From: Burkholderia metallica
GTDB taxonomy: Bacteria; Pseudomonadota; Gammaproteobacteria; Burkholderiales; Burkholderiaceae
Assembly: GCF_902832845.1 (NCBI RefSeq)
Contig: NZ_CADFDB010000011.1
Location: 186,001 to 250,000, forward strand
Direction: 5' to 3'
DNA length: 64,000 bases
In this document: positions 8,050 to 18,567 of the stretch, piece by piece
Position numbering within the stretch: position 1 is the first letter of the stretch
Layout of the letters: the number at the start of each line of letters is the position of its first letter
Made by a program: the position numbers and the translations under genes
Notes under the pieces: model-generated
Databases searched by the model: none
What the model saw: the letters and a program-made list of their open reading frames with translations, nothing else
What the model was told of the DNA's origin: nothing

Positions 8050-8943
8050 ATGTCCACCGTCGTCACCGCGAAACTGCAGGAGCAGTTCAATGCGGGCCTC
8101 GAAACCCGCGCCGATTTCACCATCGACCAGCCGCTCGCGCGCTACGGCCAGGTCGACCACGCGGTGTGGACGCAGCTCTATGCACGCCAGTCGGCGCTGC
8201 TGCGCGGTCGCGCATGCGACGCGTTCGTCGCGGGGCTCGGCAAGATCGACCTGCCGGCCGATCGCGTGCCGTCGTTCGCCGACGTGAACCGCCAGTTGAA
8301 GCCGGCAACGGGGTGGGAAATCGTCGCGGTGCCGGGCCTCGTGCCCGATCGCGTGTTCTTCGAGCACCTGGCGAACCGGCGCTTTCCGGTCACCTGGTGG
8401 ATGCGCCGCCCCGATCAGCTCGACTACCTGCAGGAACCCGACTGCTTCCACGACCTGTTCGGCCACGTACCGCTGCTGATCGACCCCGTATTCGCCGACT
8501 ACATGCAGGCGTATGGCCGCACCGCGCTCGCGGTCGCCGACGACGCAGCGGCGCTGGCGCGGCTCGCGCGGCTCTACTGGTATACGGTGGAATTCGGGCT
8601 GATCCGCGACCCGCGCGGCACGAACGGGCTGTCGATCTACGGCGCCGGCATCGTGTCGAGCAAGGGCGAAAGCCTGTACAGCCTCGAAAGCGCGGCGCCG
8701 AACCGGCTCGGTTTCGACCTCGAGCGCGTGATGCGCACGAAGTACCGGATCGACACGTTCCAGAAGACCTACTTCGTGATCGACGATTTCGCGCAGCTGT
8801 TCGCGCTCGCCGACGTCGACGGCCGCGCGCTGGCCGACCGGCTGGCGGCGCTGCCCGAGTTCGCGGCCGGCGCGGTGCTCGACACCGATCGCGTGCTGCA
8901 TCGCGGCACGGGCGAAGGCTGGCGCGACGACGCCGACGCGTGA
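8050..8943 (+). CDS. phhA: Phenylalanine 4-monooxygenase (phenylalanine hydroxylase)
   Basis: 297 residues from ATG at 8050 ([12 protein letters not shown]). An in-frame ATG at 8017 would add 11 residues. It converts phenylalanine to tyrosine using O2, tetrahydrobiopterin and Fe(II). The 2-His-1-carboxylate iron ligands are visible as His134 and His139 in [13 protein letters not shown] and Glu181 in YWYTVEFGL. It is a single catalytic domain without an ACT domain, as in Chromobacterium and Pseudomonas enzymes. It is followed by phhB, which recycles the oxidised pterin cofactor, and is divergent from a Lrp/AsnC regulator. No strong ribosome binding site supports either start. Confidence 0.95.
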   Translation: MSTVVTAKLQEQFNAGLETRADFTIDQPLARYGQVDHAVWTQLYARQSALLRGRACDAFVAGLGKIDLPADRVPSFADVNRQLKPATGWEIVAVPGLVPDRVFFEHLANRRFPVTWWMRRPDQLDYLQEPDCFHDLFGHVPLLIDPVFADYMQAYGRTALAVADDAAALARLARLYWYTVEFGLIRDPRGTNGLSIYGAGIVSSKGESLYSLESAAPNRLGFDLERVMRTKYRIDTFQKTYFVIDDFAQLFALADVDGRALADRLAALPEFAAGAVLDTDRVLHRGTGEGWRDDADA

Positions 8944-9118
8944 CGCGCGCGGGCGCCCGGACGCGCCGCGGCCGGTCTCCCGATCGCGTTCCCCGGCTGC
9001 CTGTTGCCGGCTGCCCGTCTCCGGATGGCCTTCCCGCAACTATGAAACAATGAACGATGCCGGCTTCGCCGCGCGGCGCAGCCGCACGCGAGCGCCGCTA
9101 TCGAACGAGAGGTGCAAG

Positions 9119-9427
9119 ATGATCCACAAGCTCACATCAGAAGAACGCAAGACCCGGCTCGAAGGCCTGCCACTCTGGACGGCCGTCCCGGGCCGCGACG
9201 CGATCCAGCGCAGCCTGCGCTTCGCCGATTTCAACGAAGCGTTCGGCTTCATGACGCGCGTCGCGATCAAGGCGCAGGAAATGAACCACCATCCGGAATG
9301 GTTCAACGTGTACAACCGTGTCGACGTCACGCTGTCGACCCACGACGCCGACGGTCTGACCGAGCGCGACATCGAACTCGCGCTGTTCATCGACCGTGCG
9401 GGCGCGCACGCGCACCCGGCCGCCTGA
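9119..9427 (+). CDS. phhB: 4a-hydroxytetrahydrobiopterin dehydratase (pterin-4a-carbinolamine dehydratase)
   Basis: 102 residues, a normal length for the family, with a Shine-Dalgarno GAGAGG just upstream of the ATG at 9119. It dehydrates the 4a-hydroxypterin made by PhhA so that the cofactor can be reduced again. The family motif is present at residues 55-62 as MNHHPEWF, with the catalytic histidine pair His57-His58. It lies 175 bases after phhA on the same strand. It probably shares the phhA transcript, although the spacing leaves room for its own promoter. Confidence 0.93.
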   Translation: MIHKLTSEERKTRLEGLPLWTAVPGRDAIQRSLRFADFNEAFGFMTRVAIKAQEMNHHPEWFNVYNRVDVTLSTHDADGLTERDIELALFIDRAGAHAHPAA

Positions 9428-9441
9428 AGGGTTCCTCTACC

Positions 9442-9465
9442 GCCGCGCGTCTTTCGGCGCGCGGC
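9442..9465 (+). terminator. Possible terminator hairpin after phhB
   Basis: Perfect 8-bp stem GCCGCGCG/CGCGCGGC with an 8-base loop, 15 bases after the phhB stop. No immediate T run follows (the next bases are GCGTCAACTTTT), so intrinsic termination is uncertain. Confidence 0.35.
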
Positions 9466-9519
9466 GCGTCAACTTTTCATTTCGATGAACGTTTTCTAGG
9501 ATGTAGTCAGCGGAAGCCT

Positions 9520-9750
9520 TCAGCTTTCCAAGCCATCCTTAAGGCGCACGTAAGTCTCGTACGCATTCCGTGCCTTGGGGTCCAAACCTTCCAGTTGCAG
9601 CGCGCTTTCGCGCTGTACAATCAGCAGCGCATACGGCTTGGAGAGCGCGCTGGCCTCTTCGCAGAGTTTGAGTTCGTCGCCGCTCGACGGCGAGCGGGCG
9701 CGCCAGAAATTGATCGCGGCTTCTAGGTCGTTGATCGAAATATCGGACAT
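9520..9750 (-). CDS. Small DUF3717-type protein
   Basis: 76 residues from ATG at 9750: MSDISINDLEAAINFWRARSPSSGDE. The opening and length fit the DUF3717 family of small Burkholderiales proteins of unknown function. There is no signal peptide or membrane segment; the protein is acidic and probably helical. It is convergent with phhB and divergent from the response regulator gene at 9873. Family membership is from recollection of the INDLEAAINFWR pattern. Confidence 0.7.
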   Translation of the reverse strand: MSDISINDLEAAINFWRARSPSSGDELKLCEEASALSKPYALLIVQRESALQLEGLDPKARNAYETYVRLKDGLES

Positions 9751-9872
9751 GATTGGATTTAATCGTTCGCTGGCCGCCATGCTTGATGTCAGGCTAAGCG
9801 GCGCCCCTGTGGAAACGGCGTCGTGCTGTCCGCGTGCCTGAACCGCCAACCCATTGTACTTGAGCGAACTTC

Positions 9873-10565
9873 ATGCGACTCCTTCTGATCGAAGACGACC
9901 GCCCCATCGCACGCGGTATCCAGAGCAGCCTCGAGCAGGCTGGCTTCACCGTCGACATGGTGCATGACGGCATCTTTGCCGAACAGGCGCTGGCACAGAA
10001 CCGCCACGAACTCGTGATCCTCGACCTCGGCCTGCCGGGCATCGACGGGATGACGCTGCTCACGCGTTTCCGCCAGACCAACCGCCACACGCCCGTCATC
10101 GTGCTGACCGCACGCGACGAGCTGAACGACCGGATCCAGGGCCTGAACTCCGGCGCCGACGATTACATGCTCAAGCCGTTCGAGCCGGCCGAGCTCGAAG
10201 CGCGCATCCGCGCGGTGATGCGCCGCAGCGGCCCGCACAGCGACATGCCGCGTCCGGAAGTGTCGCTCGGCGGCGTCCGCCTGTCGGGCGTCGACCGCCG
10301 GATCTTCAACGACGACAAGCCGCTCGAACTGTCGCCGCGCGAATTCGCGGTGCTCGAGATGCTGCTGCTGCGCCACGGCCGCGTGGTCAGCAAGGCCCAG
10401 CTGCAGGATCACCTCACGCACTTCGGCGGCGATCTCGGCGACACCGCGATCGAAGTCTACGTGCACCGCGTGCGCAAGAAACTCGAACAGTGCCGTGTCG
10501 AAATCGTCACGGTGCGCGGCTTCGGCTATCTGCTGCAGGAAATCCGCCAGACGGCGAGCGTCTGA
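9873..10565 (+). CDS. OmpR/PhoB-type response regulator (QseB/PmrA-like)
   Basis: 230 residues. The receiver domain (residues 1-120) has the acidic pair ED at 7-8, phospho-acceptor Asp51 in LVILDLGLPG, a T in LTARDE and the Lys in DDYMLKPF. The C-terminal winged helix includes LSPREFAVLEMLLLRHGRVVSKAQL and ends TVRGFGYLL. It should bind promoter DNA when phosphorylated by the kinase encoded 122 bases downstream. The resemblance to QseB/PmrA/TctD is general and the stimulus is not evident. Confidence 0.92.
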   Translation: MRLLLIEDDRPIARGIQSSLEQAGFTVDMVHDGIFAEQALAQNRHELVILDLGLPGIDGMTLLTRFRQTNRHTPVIVLTARDELNDRIQGLNSGADDYMLKPFEPAELEARIRAVMRRSGPHSDMPRPEVSLGGVRLSGVDRRIFNDDKPLELSPREFAVLEMLLLRHGRVVSKAQLQDHLTHFGGDLGDTAIEVYVHRVRKKLEQCRVEIVTVRGFGYLLQEIRQTASV

Positions 10566-10687
10566 GCGGCGCCGCGCGCGTCGGCCGGCCGCGGGCCGCC
10601 GGCGTGTGCGCGTCCTGCTCCGCGTCATCGCCCGGCGTACGACCGCGCCGCTCCCCGTGAGCGGCGCTTATCCATTTGCCCGTCGAA

Positions 10688-12172
10688 ATGTCTCCTGATC
10701 CGGCTGTGACCACCAGCCTGCGCCGCTCGCTGCTTCGGCGCCTCGCCGCCCCGCTGTCGATGCTCGCGCTGATGAGCGGCCTGATCGCCTACTGGCTCGC
10801 GTGGCAATACACGCAGCACGTGATCGACCGCTCGCTCGCCGATCTCGCGACCGCCATCTCCAAACAGATCCAGATCGCCGGCCCCGACGCGCCGTTCACG
10901 GTGCCGCCGCTCGCGCAGGCGATGTTCTCCGATCCCGCCGAAGCGCTGATCTACCGGATCAGCGACGGCGAACAGGAACTCGCCGGCGATCCGAAGCTGC
11001 CGCTGCAGGGCATCAACGTACGCCGCATGCATCATGCGTACGTGTTCGAGGCCGAATACGACAACCGTGCGGTGCGCGTCGCGCAGGTGCGCGTCGACAA
11101 CGTCGAAGGCGGCAAGCCGATGGTCGTCGAGGTCGCGCAGCCGGTGCGGCACCGCTACCGGATCGCGGCCGAATTCCTCGTCGCGATCATGATGCCGCTG
11201 CTGCTGCTGTTGCTCGCGGGCTGGGGCATCGTGTGGCGCGTCGTGAACCAGCAGCTCGGCCCACTCACGCATCTGGCCGATTCGCTGAACCGGCAGACCC
11301 ACACGTCGCTGGAACCCGTCGACGAAACCGAGGTGCCGCTGGAAATCCGGCCGCTGACGAGCGCGATGAACGCACTGCTCGGCCGCCTGAAGACCGCGCT
11401 CGACGCGCAGCGCAAGTTCATCGCCGATGCCGCGCACCAGTTGCGCACGCCGCTCACCGCGGTGAAGCTGCACGCCGAGCAGGCGGCCGTCGCACGCGAT
11501 CCGCATCAGACCTTCGCCGCGGTGCGCGAACTGCGCGCGGCCGCCGACCGCGCGGTGCGGCTGTCGAACCAGCTGCTGTCGCTCGCCCGTGCGGAACCGG
11601 GCGAACAGGCTGCGCGGTTCGTCGACGTCGACCTCGCGGCGATGGCGTTCGAGACGGGTGCCGAATGGGTGCCGCGCGCGCTTGCGTCGCACGTCGACCT
11701 CGGGTTCCAGCGCACCGACGATCCCGGTGACGACGAGAAGCTGGTCGTGCGCGGCAACCCCGTACTGTTGCGCGAGGTGATCGCGAACCTGCTCGACAAT
11801 GCGCTGAAGTACGTGCCGCTCGCACGGCCGGTCGGCGCGCGGATCACGGTGAACGTCGCGCGCAGCGCGCTCGAGGACGGCCAGCCGGCCGCCGAGATCG
11901 TCGTCGAGGACAACGGCCCCGGCGTACCCGCCAACCAGCAGGCCGACCTGTTCAAGCGCTTCTTCCGCGGCGACGCGCAAAGCGGCAACGGCGTCGAGAC
12001 GGGTGCCGGGCTCGGTCTCGCGATCGTGCACGACATCATCGCGATGCATGGCGGCGCCGTGTCGTACGAGGATGCACCGGAAGGCGGCTCGCGCTTCGTG
12101 GTGAAGGTGCCGCTGATCGCGCACACCGGGCAGCCGGCCAGCGAAACGCCGGCGGCCGCGTCGACGCACTGA
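10688..12172 (+). CDS. Sensor histidine kinase (QseC/TctE-like)
   Basis: 494 residues from ATG at 10688; a TTG four codons upstream is also possible and neither has a clear Shine-Dalgarno. Membrane segments lie at about residues 20-42 and 165-190 and enclose a periplasmic 2CSK_N-type sensor domain (SLADLATAISKQIQIAGPDAPF). The dimerisation domain carries the phospho-acceptor His250 in FIADAAHQLRTPLTAV. The ATPase domain has the N box (NLLDNALKYVP), G1 (VEDNGPGVP) and G2 (GAGLGLAIV). It phosphorylates the regulator encoded just upstream. Inner membrane location is inferred from the topology. Confidence 0.92.
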   Translation: MSPDPAVTTSLRRSLLRRLAAPLSMLALMSGLIAYWLAWQYTQHVIDRSLADLATAISKQIQIAGPDAPFTVPPLAQAMFSDPAEALIYRISDGEQELAGDPKLPLQGINVRRMHHAYVFEAEYDNRAVRVAQVRVDNVEGGKPMVVEVAQPVRHRYRIAAEFLVAIMMPLLLLLLAGWGIVWRVVNQQLGPLTHLADSLNRQTHTSLEPVDETEVPLEIRPLTSAMNALLGRLKTALDAQRKFIADAAHQLRTPLTAVKLHAEQAAVARDPHQTFAAVRELRAAADRAVRLSNQLLSLARAEPGEQAARFVDVDLAAMAFETGAEWVPRALASHVDLGFQRTDDPGDDEKLVVRGNPVLLREVIANLLDNALKYVPLARPVGARITVNVARSALEDGQPAAEIVVEDNGPGVPANQQADLFKRFFRGDAQSGNGVETGAGLGLAIVHDIIAMHGGAVSYEDAPEGGSRFVVKVPLIAHTGQPASETPAAASTH

Positions 12173-12291
12173 GCCGAGCGATTCGCGGCGGGCCGTCGTC
12201 GGCCCGCCGGCCAGCGAACGCGGTAAAAACGGTTGCGACGCGGCAACCGTCCGCCGCGATGACAGCAGCGGCGCATGATGCGCCGCCCGTA

Positions 12292-12822
12292 TTACTTCCT
12301 GCTTTTCTTGTCCTTCGACCGGGACTCGGACTTGCCGTCCTTCTTGTCCTTCTTCATTTTCTTCTTCCCGCCTTCGTCCGACGTCGCGAGCAGCGTACCG
12401 CGGCACGACTCCGCGCCGCAATGGCACGCGTATTCGCGCTTGAGCTTCTTCGTCAGCTTCGCGTCGATCACGAGGCCGTAGTCGTAGAACAGCTCCTCCT
12501 CCGGCCCGATGTCGCGCAGCGCGTGGATGTACACGCGGCCTTTGACTTCCTCGGCTTCGCAGTTCGGCGCGCACGAATGGTTGATCCAGCGCGCGCTGTT
12601 GCCGTCGATCTTGCCGTCGATCACGCCGCCTTCGTCGAGTGCGAAGTAGAACGTATGGTTCGGTTCGCTCGGGTCGTGCGGATGGCGGCGCAGCGCCTCC
12701 TTCCAGGAAATCCGCTCGCCCTTGTATTCCACTACGCGCTCGCCGGCCTTGATCGGCGCCACGGCGAACACGCCCTTGCCGTGTACTCCCGAGCGGCGCA
12801 CCGCGATCCTGCGTGAACTCAT
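12292..12822 (-). CDS. SET-domain protein (putative lysine methyltransferase)
   Basis: 176 residues from ATG at 12822, with AAGGA nine bases upstream. SET motifs are visible in order: GVHGKGVFA (residues 12-20), RWINHSCAPNCEA (79-90), the catalytic Tyr region FYDYG (112-116) and a post-SET cysteine motif CHCGAESCRG (C133, C135, C140). The last 25 residues are a Lys-rich tail, KKKMKKDKKDGKSESRSKDKKSRK. SET proteins methylate lysine side chains with S-adenosylmethionine. A bacterial target is not known to me; basic nucleoid or ribosomal proteins are possible. It stands as a single gene convergent with the kinase gene. Confidence 0.85.
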   Translation of the reverse strand: MSSRRIAVRRSGVHGKGVFAVAPIKAGERVVEYKGERISWKEALRRHPHDPSEPNHTFYFALDEGGVIDGKIDGNSARWINHSCAPNCEAEEVKGRVYIHALRDIGPEEELFYDYGLVIDAKLTKKLKREYACHCGAESCRGTLLATSDEGGKKKMKKDKKDGKSESRSKDKKSRK

Positions 12823-13001
12823 CGAACGAATCCTTGTGAAGACGACTTGAATGGAAGCGGCCGCAAGCGCGGCTTGGCGTCGCGCCAAACGAAAACGCGG
12901 CACCGGTCGGTGCCGCGTCGGGGCATGCGGCGAATCACCCGCATCCTACACGTTCACGATTGCTTCGTTCAACATCATGCGCAATATTGCGCGCCCGGCG
13001 C

Positions 13002-14114
13002 TCAACGCTGGCCGAACGCGACGTCGCCGAACAACGCCTTGTGCTCGCGCGGCTGCGAGCGCCAGTATTGCGGCGGCGCCGTCACCTGCGCGCCGAGCTC
13101 GGCCGCCGCATGCCATGGCCAGCGCGGGTCGTACAGCATCGCACGCGCCATCGCGACGAAATCGGCATCGCCGGCCTCGATGAGCCGGTTCGCATGCGCG
13201 GGCTCGTTGATCAGGCCGACGGCGATCGTCGGCATGCCGACCGCGCGCTTCACGGCCTGCGCGAACGGTACCTGGTAGCCGGGCGACAGCGGAATCTTCT
13301 GCAACGGCGACACCCCGCCGGACGACACGTCGATCCAGTCACAGCCGCGGCGCTTCAGTTCGTGCGCGAACGCGATCGTATCGTCGAGCTCCCAGCCGCC
13401 TTCGACCCAGTCGGTCGCGGATACGCGCACGCCGACCGGCCGGTCTTCGGGAAACGCCGCGCGCACGATCTCGAAGATCTCGAGCGGAAAACGCATCCGG
13501 TTTTCGAGCGAGCCGCCGTATTCGTCGGTGCGCCGGTTCGCGAGCGGCGACAGGAACTGATGCAGCAGATAACCGTGCGCCGCATGCACTTCGATCGCGT
13601 CGATGCCGAGCCGCGCGGCACGCCTGGCCGCGGCCGCGAACGCTTCGCGGATCCGGTTCAGGCCCGCGGCGTCGAGGGCAAGCGGCGGCGTCTCGCCGTC
13701 CTTGTGCGGCACGGCGGACGGCCCGTGCGGCAACCAGCCGCCGTCGGCGACCGACACGAGCTGGCCACCCTGCCACGGCACCGCGCTCGACGCCTTGCGC
13801 CCCGCATGCGACAACTGCATCGCGACGCGGATCGGCGAATGCTTGCGGATCGCGGCCAGCACCGGCTTCAACGCGGCTTCGGTCACGTCGTCCCACAGGC
13901 CGAGGTCGCCCTGCGTGATGCGCCCGTCGGGTTCCACGGCGGTCGCTTCGATGCAGAGGAGCCCCGCGCCCGACAGTGCGAGATGGCCGAGGTGAATCAT
14001 GTGCCAGTCGGTCGCTTCACCGCGTTCGGCCGAATACTGGCACATCGGGGAAATCACGATCCGGTTCGGAAGGGTCACGCCGCGCAGCGTGAACGGGGAA
14101 AACAGCGCAGTCAT
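13002..14114 (-). CDS. NADH:flavin oxidoreductase, Old Yellow Enzyme family (YqjM/XenA-like)
   Basis: 370 residues. FMN-dependent TIM barrel that reduces activated C=C bonds with NAD(P)H. Motifs of the YqjM/XenA subgroup are visible: VISPMCQYSAERGE near residue 22-35 (Cys and Tyr that tune the flavin), QLSHAGRKAS, and the substrate-binding histidine pair in VHAAHGYLLHQFLSP. The C-terminal flavin phosphate-binding part is ANRLIEAGDADFVAMARAML. It is a single gene between the SET gene and the amidotransferase operon, all on the minus strand. The physiological substrate is unknown. Confidence 0.92.
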   Translation of the reverse strand: MTALFSPFTLRGVTLPNRIVISPMCQYSAERGEATDWHMIHLGHLALSGAGLLCIEATAVEPDGRITQGDLGLWDDVTEAALKPVLAAIRKHSPIRVAMQLSHAGRKASSAVPWQGGQLVSVADGGWLPHGPSAVPHKDGETPPLALDAAGLNRIREAFAAAARRAARLGIDAIEVHAAHGYLLHQFLSPLANRRTDEYGGSLENRMRFPLEIFEIVRAAFPEDRPVGVRVSATDWVEGGWELDDTIAFAHELKRRGCDWIDVSSGGVSPLQKIPLSPGYQVPFAQAVKRAVGMPTIAVGLINEPAHANRLIEAGDADFVAMARAMLYDPRWPWHAAAELGAQVTAPPQYWRSQPREHKALFGDVAFGQR

Positions 14115-14336
14115 GGAAGCCGCTCGCCTGGAAGGGAAAGAGCGAACGAGCGTAGCACGCAGGCGGCAAGCGTGCTGGCGGGGCGCGCGGCAGTAAGCGG
14201 ACGGTCAGGTACGGCGCGCGGCGGGTGGCCGGCAATGCGGGAACGCAGGCGAACGCCGCGCGGACGGCGATGCGTGGGCCGGCAACGGATACGGACGGGC
14301 AAGCCCTTCGCGGCTACGGGCGCGCCGCTTGCAGCG

Positions 14337-15050
14337 TCAGAGCCCGACGCTGTCGAGCCACTCCGCGAACATGCGTCGCGCGGCCGCCTCGAGCGCAGGG
14401 CCGTTCTGCGCGGTATCGGCGCGCAGCTGGCGCGCGTCGATGCCGGGCGTCGCCGCGATTTCGCCAGCGTTCGCGATCAGCCACGGTTCGAAGCGCTCGG
14501 TGCGGATTTCCGGATGACATTGCAGCGCCAGCACGTGCTGCCCCCACGCGAATGCCTGGTGGCGGCATGCCGGCGTCGACGCGAGATGGATCGCCCCACC
14601 CGGCAGGTCGAACGTGTCGCCATGCCAGTGCAGCATCGACGTCGCGGCAGCGTCGAAATGACGCAGCGGCGATGCGCGGCCGGCGTCGGTGAGCGTCAGC
14701 GGCGCCCAGCCGAGTTCGTGCTGCGCGGCCGGATAAACACGTGCGCCGAGCGCCCGGGCGACGAACTGTGCGCCGAGGCAGATGCCGAGGATCGGCAGCC
14801 CGGCGTCGATGCGCTGGCGCACGAGCGCCAGCAGCGGCGCGATCGTCGGATACTGCGCGTCGTCGTACACGCTGAGCGGCCCGCCGAGCACGACGAGCAA
14901 CGACGGCTCGAGTACGTCGAGCACTTCGACCCGCGACGAACCGACGTCGACATAGCGCACCCGGCGACCGCGTTCGCCGAGCACCTGCTCGAAGCTCCCG
15001 AGATCCTCGAAATGCACGTGGCGGATCGCCACGACCTCAGCGTTCATCAT
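14337..15050 (-). CDS. Class I glutamine amidotransferase-like protein
   Basis: 237 residues, with two adjacent ATG starts and GGGAGG just upstream. The triad of class I amidotransferases is complete: Cys91 in ILGICLGAQFVARALG, and His179 and Glu181 in LALQCHPEIRTE. There is no synthetase domain, so it is a free-standing GATase like those annotated as GMP synthase-like or gamma-glutamyl hydrolase-like. It lies 25 bases downstream of a MarR-type regulator on the same strand and is probably co-transcribed. Real substrates of such proteins range from gamma-glutamyl amines to unknown amides. Confidence 0.85.
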   Translation of the reverse strand: MMNAEVVAIRHVHFEDLGSFEQVLGERGRRVRYVDVGSSRVEVLDVLEPSLLVVLGGPLSVYDDAQYPTIAPLLALVRQRIDAGLPILGICLGAQFVARALGARVYPAAQHELGWAPLTLTDAGRASPLRHFDAAATSMLHWHGDTFDLPGGAIHLASTPACRHQAFAWGQHVLALQCHPEIRTERFEPWLIANAGEIAATPGIDARQLRADTAQNGPALEAAARRMFAEWLDSVGL

Positions 15051-15075
15051 CGGCCTCCCGGTCGATCGACGGACG

Positions 15076-15714
15076 TCAGCCGGCGAAAATCTTCCAGGTC
15101 TTCTTCTGCGTCGCCGCGTCGGCTTCTTCCTGCACCGAGCAGTCGAGACGCAGGTCGCTGTCGGACATCGAGATGTCGAGCGCCGCGCAGTGATGCACGG
15201 TCTTCTTCGACAGCTTGCCCGGCTGGAAGTGGGCGCACGTCAAGCACATGCGCTGCGGCGGCGTCGCACCGGCCACCTGCAGCTCGCGCAGTGTCTTCAG
15301 CAGTGCGCGATACAGGGCGCCCTGCTCGTCCGCGCCGAGCTTGCCGACGGCTTTCGTCAGGAATTCCGGCCATTGCAGCGCCTTCTTCGCGGCCGTACGG
15401 CCACGGGCCGACAGGCGCACGGCCAGCGCGCGGCCGTCGTCCAGCGCGCGGCGCTTCTCGACGAGCCCCTTCGTCTCGAGCGTGCTGACGGCATCGCTCG
15501 TGGTCGCCGCGGTCAGCTGCGTCTCGCGGGCGATCTCGCCGAGCCGCATCGGGCCCTTGCGCTGCAGCAGCAGCACGAGAATCTCGCCCTGCGTCGGCGT
15601 GAGGCCAGCGCCTTCCGCCCAATCCCATGCCTGGCTTCGCATGGCCGTACTCAACCGCAGCAGGCTGTGGGTCACACGTCCCGAAGCCTGATTCCCGTAA
15701 ACGCCTTCGCTCAT
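15076..15714 (-). CDS. MarR family regulator with a C-terminal cysteine cluster
   Basis: 212 residues, longer than the usual 140-160 for MarR. The winged helix covers residues 35-110 (LTPTQGEILVLLLQRKGPMRLGEIARETQLTAATTSDAVSTLETKGLVEKRR). A C-terminal extension holds four cysteines spaced C157-x2-C160-x15-C176-x15-C192, next to His174-His175, which looks like a metal or redox site. It heads an operon with the amidotransferase gene. It could sense metal, oxidant or an iron-sulfur cluster state; this is inference from the cysteines alone. Confidence 0.88.
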   Translation of the reverse strand: MSEGVYGNQASGRVTHSLLRLSTAMRSQAWDWAEGAGLTPTQGEILVLLLQRKGPMRLGEIARETQLTAATTSDAVSTLETKGLVEKRRALDDGRALAVRLSARGRTAAKKALQWPEFLTKAVGKLGADEQGALYRALLKTLRELQVAGATPPQRMCLTCAHFQPGKLSKKTVHHCAALDISMSDSDLRLDCSVQEEADAATQKKTWKIFAG

Positions 15715-16222
15715 AGTCTTTTCGCTTTGCCGCCGCCCGGTTTGCCGAGCAGCCGTAGTGTGGAGATCGAATGTCTATCTCAAAACAGACACGCTCTTGC
15801 GAGGGTGTCAGCACGGCCGTCGCGAGGGCACACGCGGCGGTCGCGTTCGCGGCGACCGGTAAGACACGCATCGTTCCGGTGTCCGCAAAGCCGACATTCT
15901 AAGCGAGAGCGGAAAATCGCACAGCTAAGTTATCCCCTTCATTCTGTGGAAAATCGCTGGATAACCATAACTTTTCGTTGTGCCTGCAATGTCGAACGCC
16001 CGCCGAACCGTGCGTACGCGCATTTTCCTGTTCGGATCGGCCATCGGGCCGACTCCCCTGATCCACCGGGTTATCCCGTGCACAGATCGTTGACTTTGCA
16101 GCGGAATATCCAGTTATCCACAGATTTTCAGGACAACCGGCAACGATTTCGGCGCCGATCGGGGCTGCCGGTCGTTCAGCGAATCGCGACGCGGTCGAGC
16201 CCGTAATCTGCAAAACATTTTT
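15715..16222. other. 508-base intergenic region containing a DnaA-box cluster
   Basis: No supported gene. The left part is the upstream region of the MarR gene and the right part lies downstream of ybdK. The stretch 15930-16122 is rich in TTATCCACA-like 9-mers, described as a separate entry. A 104-residue open frame at 15899-16213 was judged to be chance. Confidence 0.6.
15930..16122. other. Cluster of DnaA-box-like sequences, possible part of a replication origin
   Basis: One perfect DnaA box TTATCCACA lies at 16114-16122. Near matches lie at 15930-15938 (TTATCCCCT), 15945-15953 (reverse strand, TTTTCCACA), 15956-15964 (reverse strand, TTATCCAGC) and 16071-16079 (TTATCCCGT). Five sites in under 200 bases is similar in density to known origins. 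A second cluster lies 3 kb to the right. Confidence 0.45.

Positions 16223-18567
<2,345 letters not shown>

Noticed and set aside
12187-12208. Perfect GGCGGGCC/GGCCCGCC hairpin after the first histidine kinase gene considered as a terminator
   Set aside because: Strong stem but no T run on either strand, so intrinsic termination is not supported; it may only be a GC-rich structure.
15899-16213. 104-residue frame in the intergenic region beside ybdK
   Set aside because: No ribosome binding site, no signal or domain, and composition unlike the neighbours; the region is better explained by DnaA boxes.
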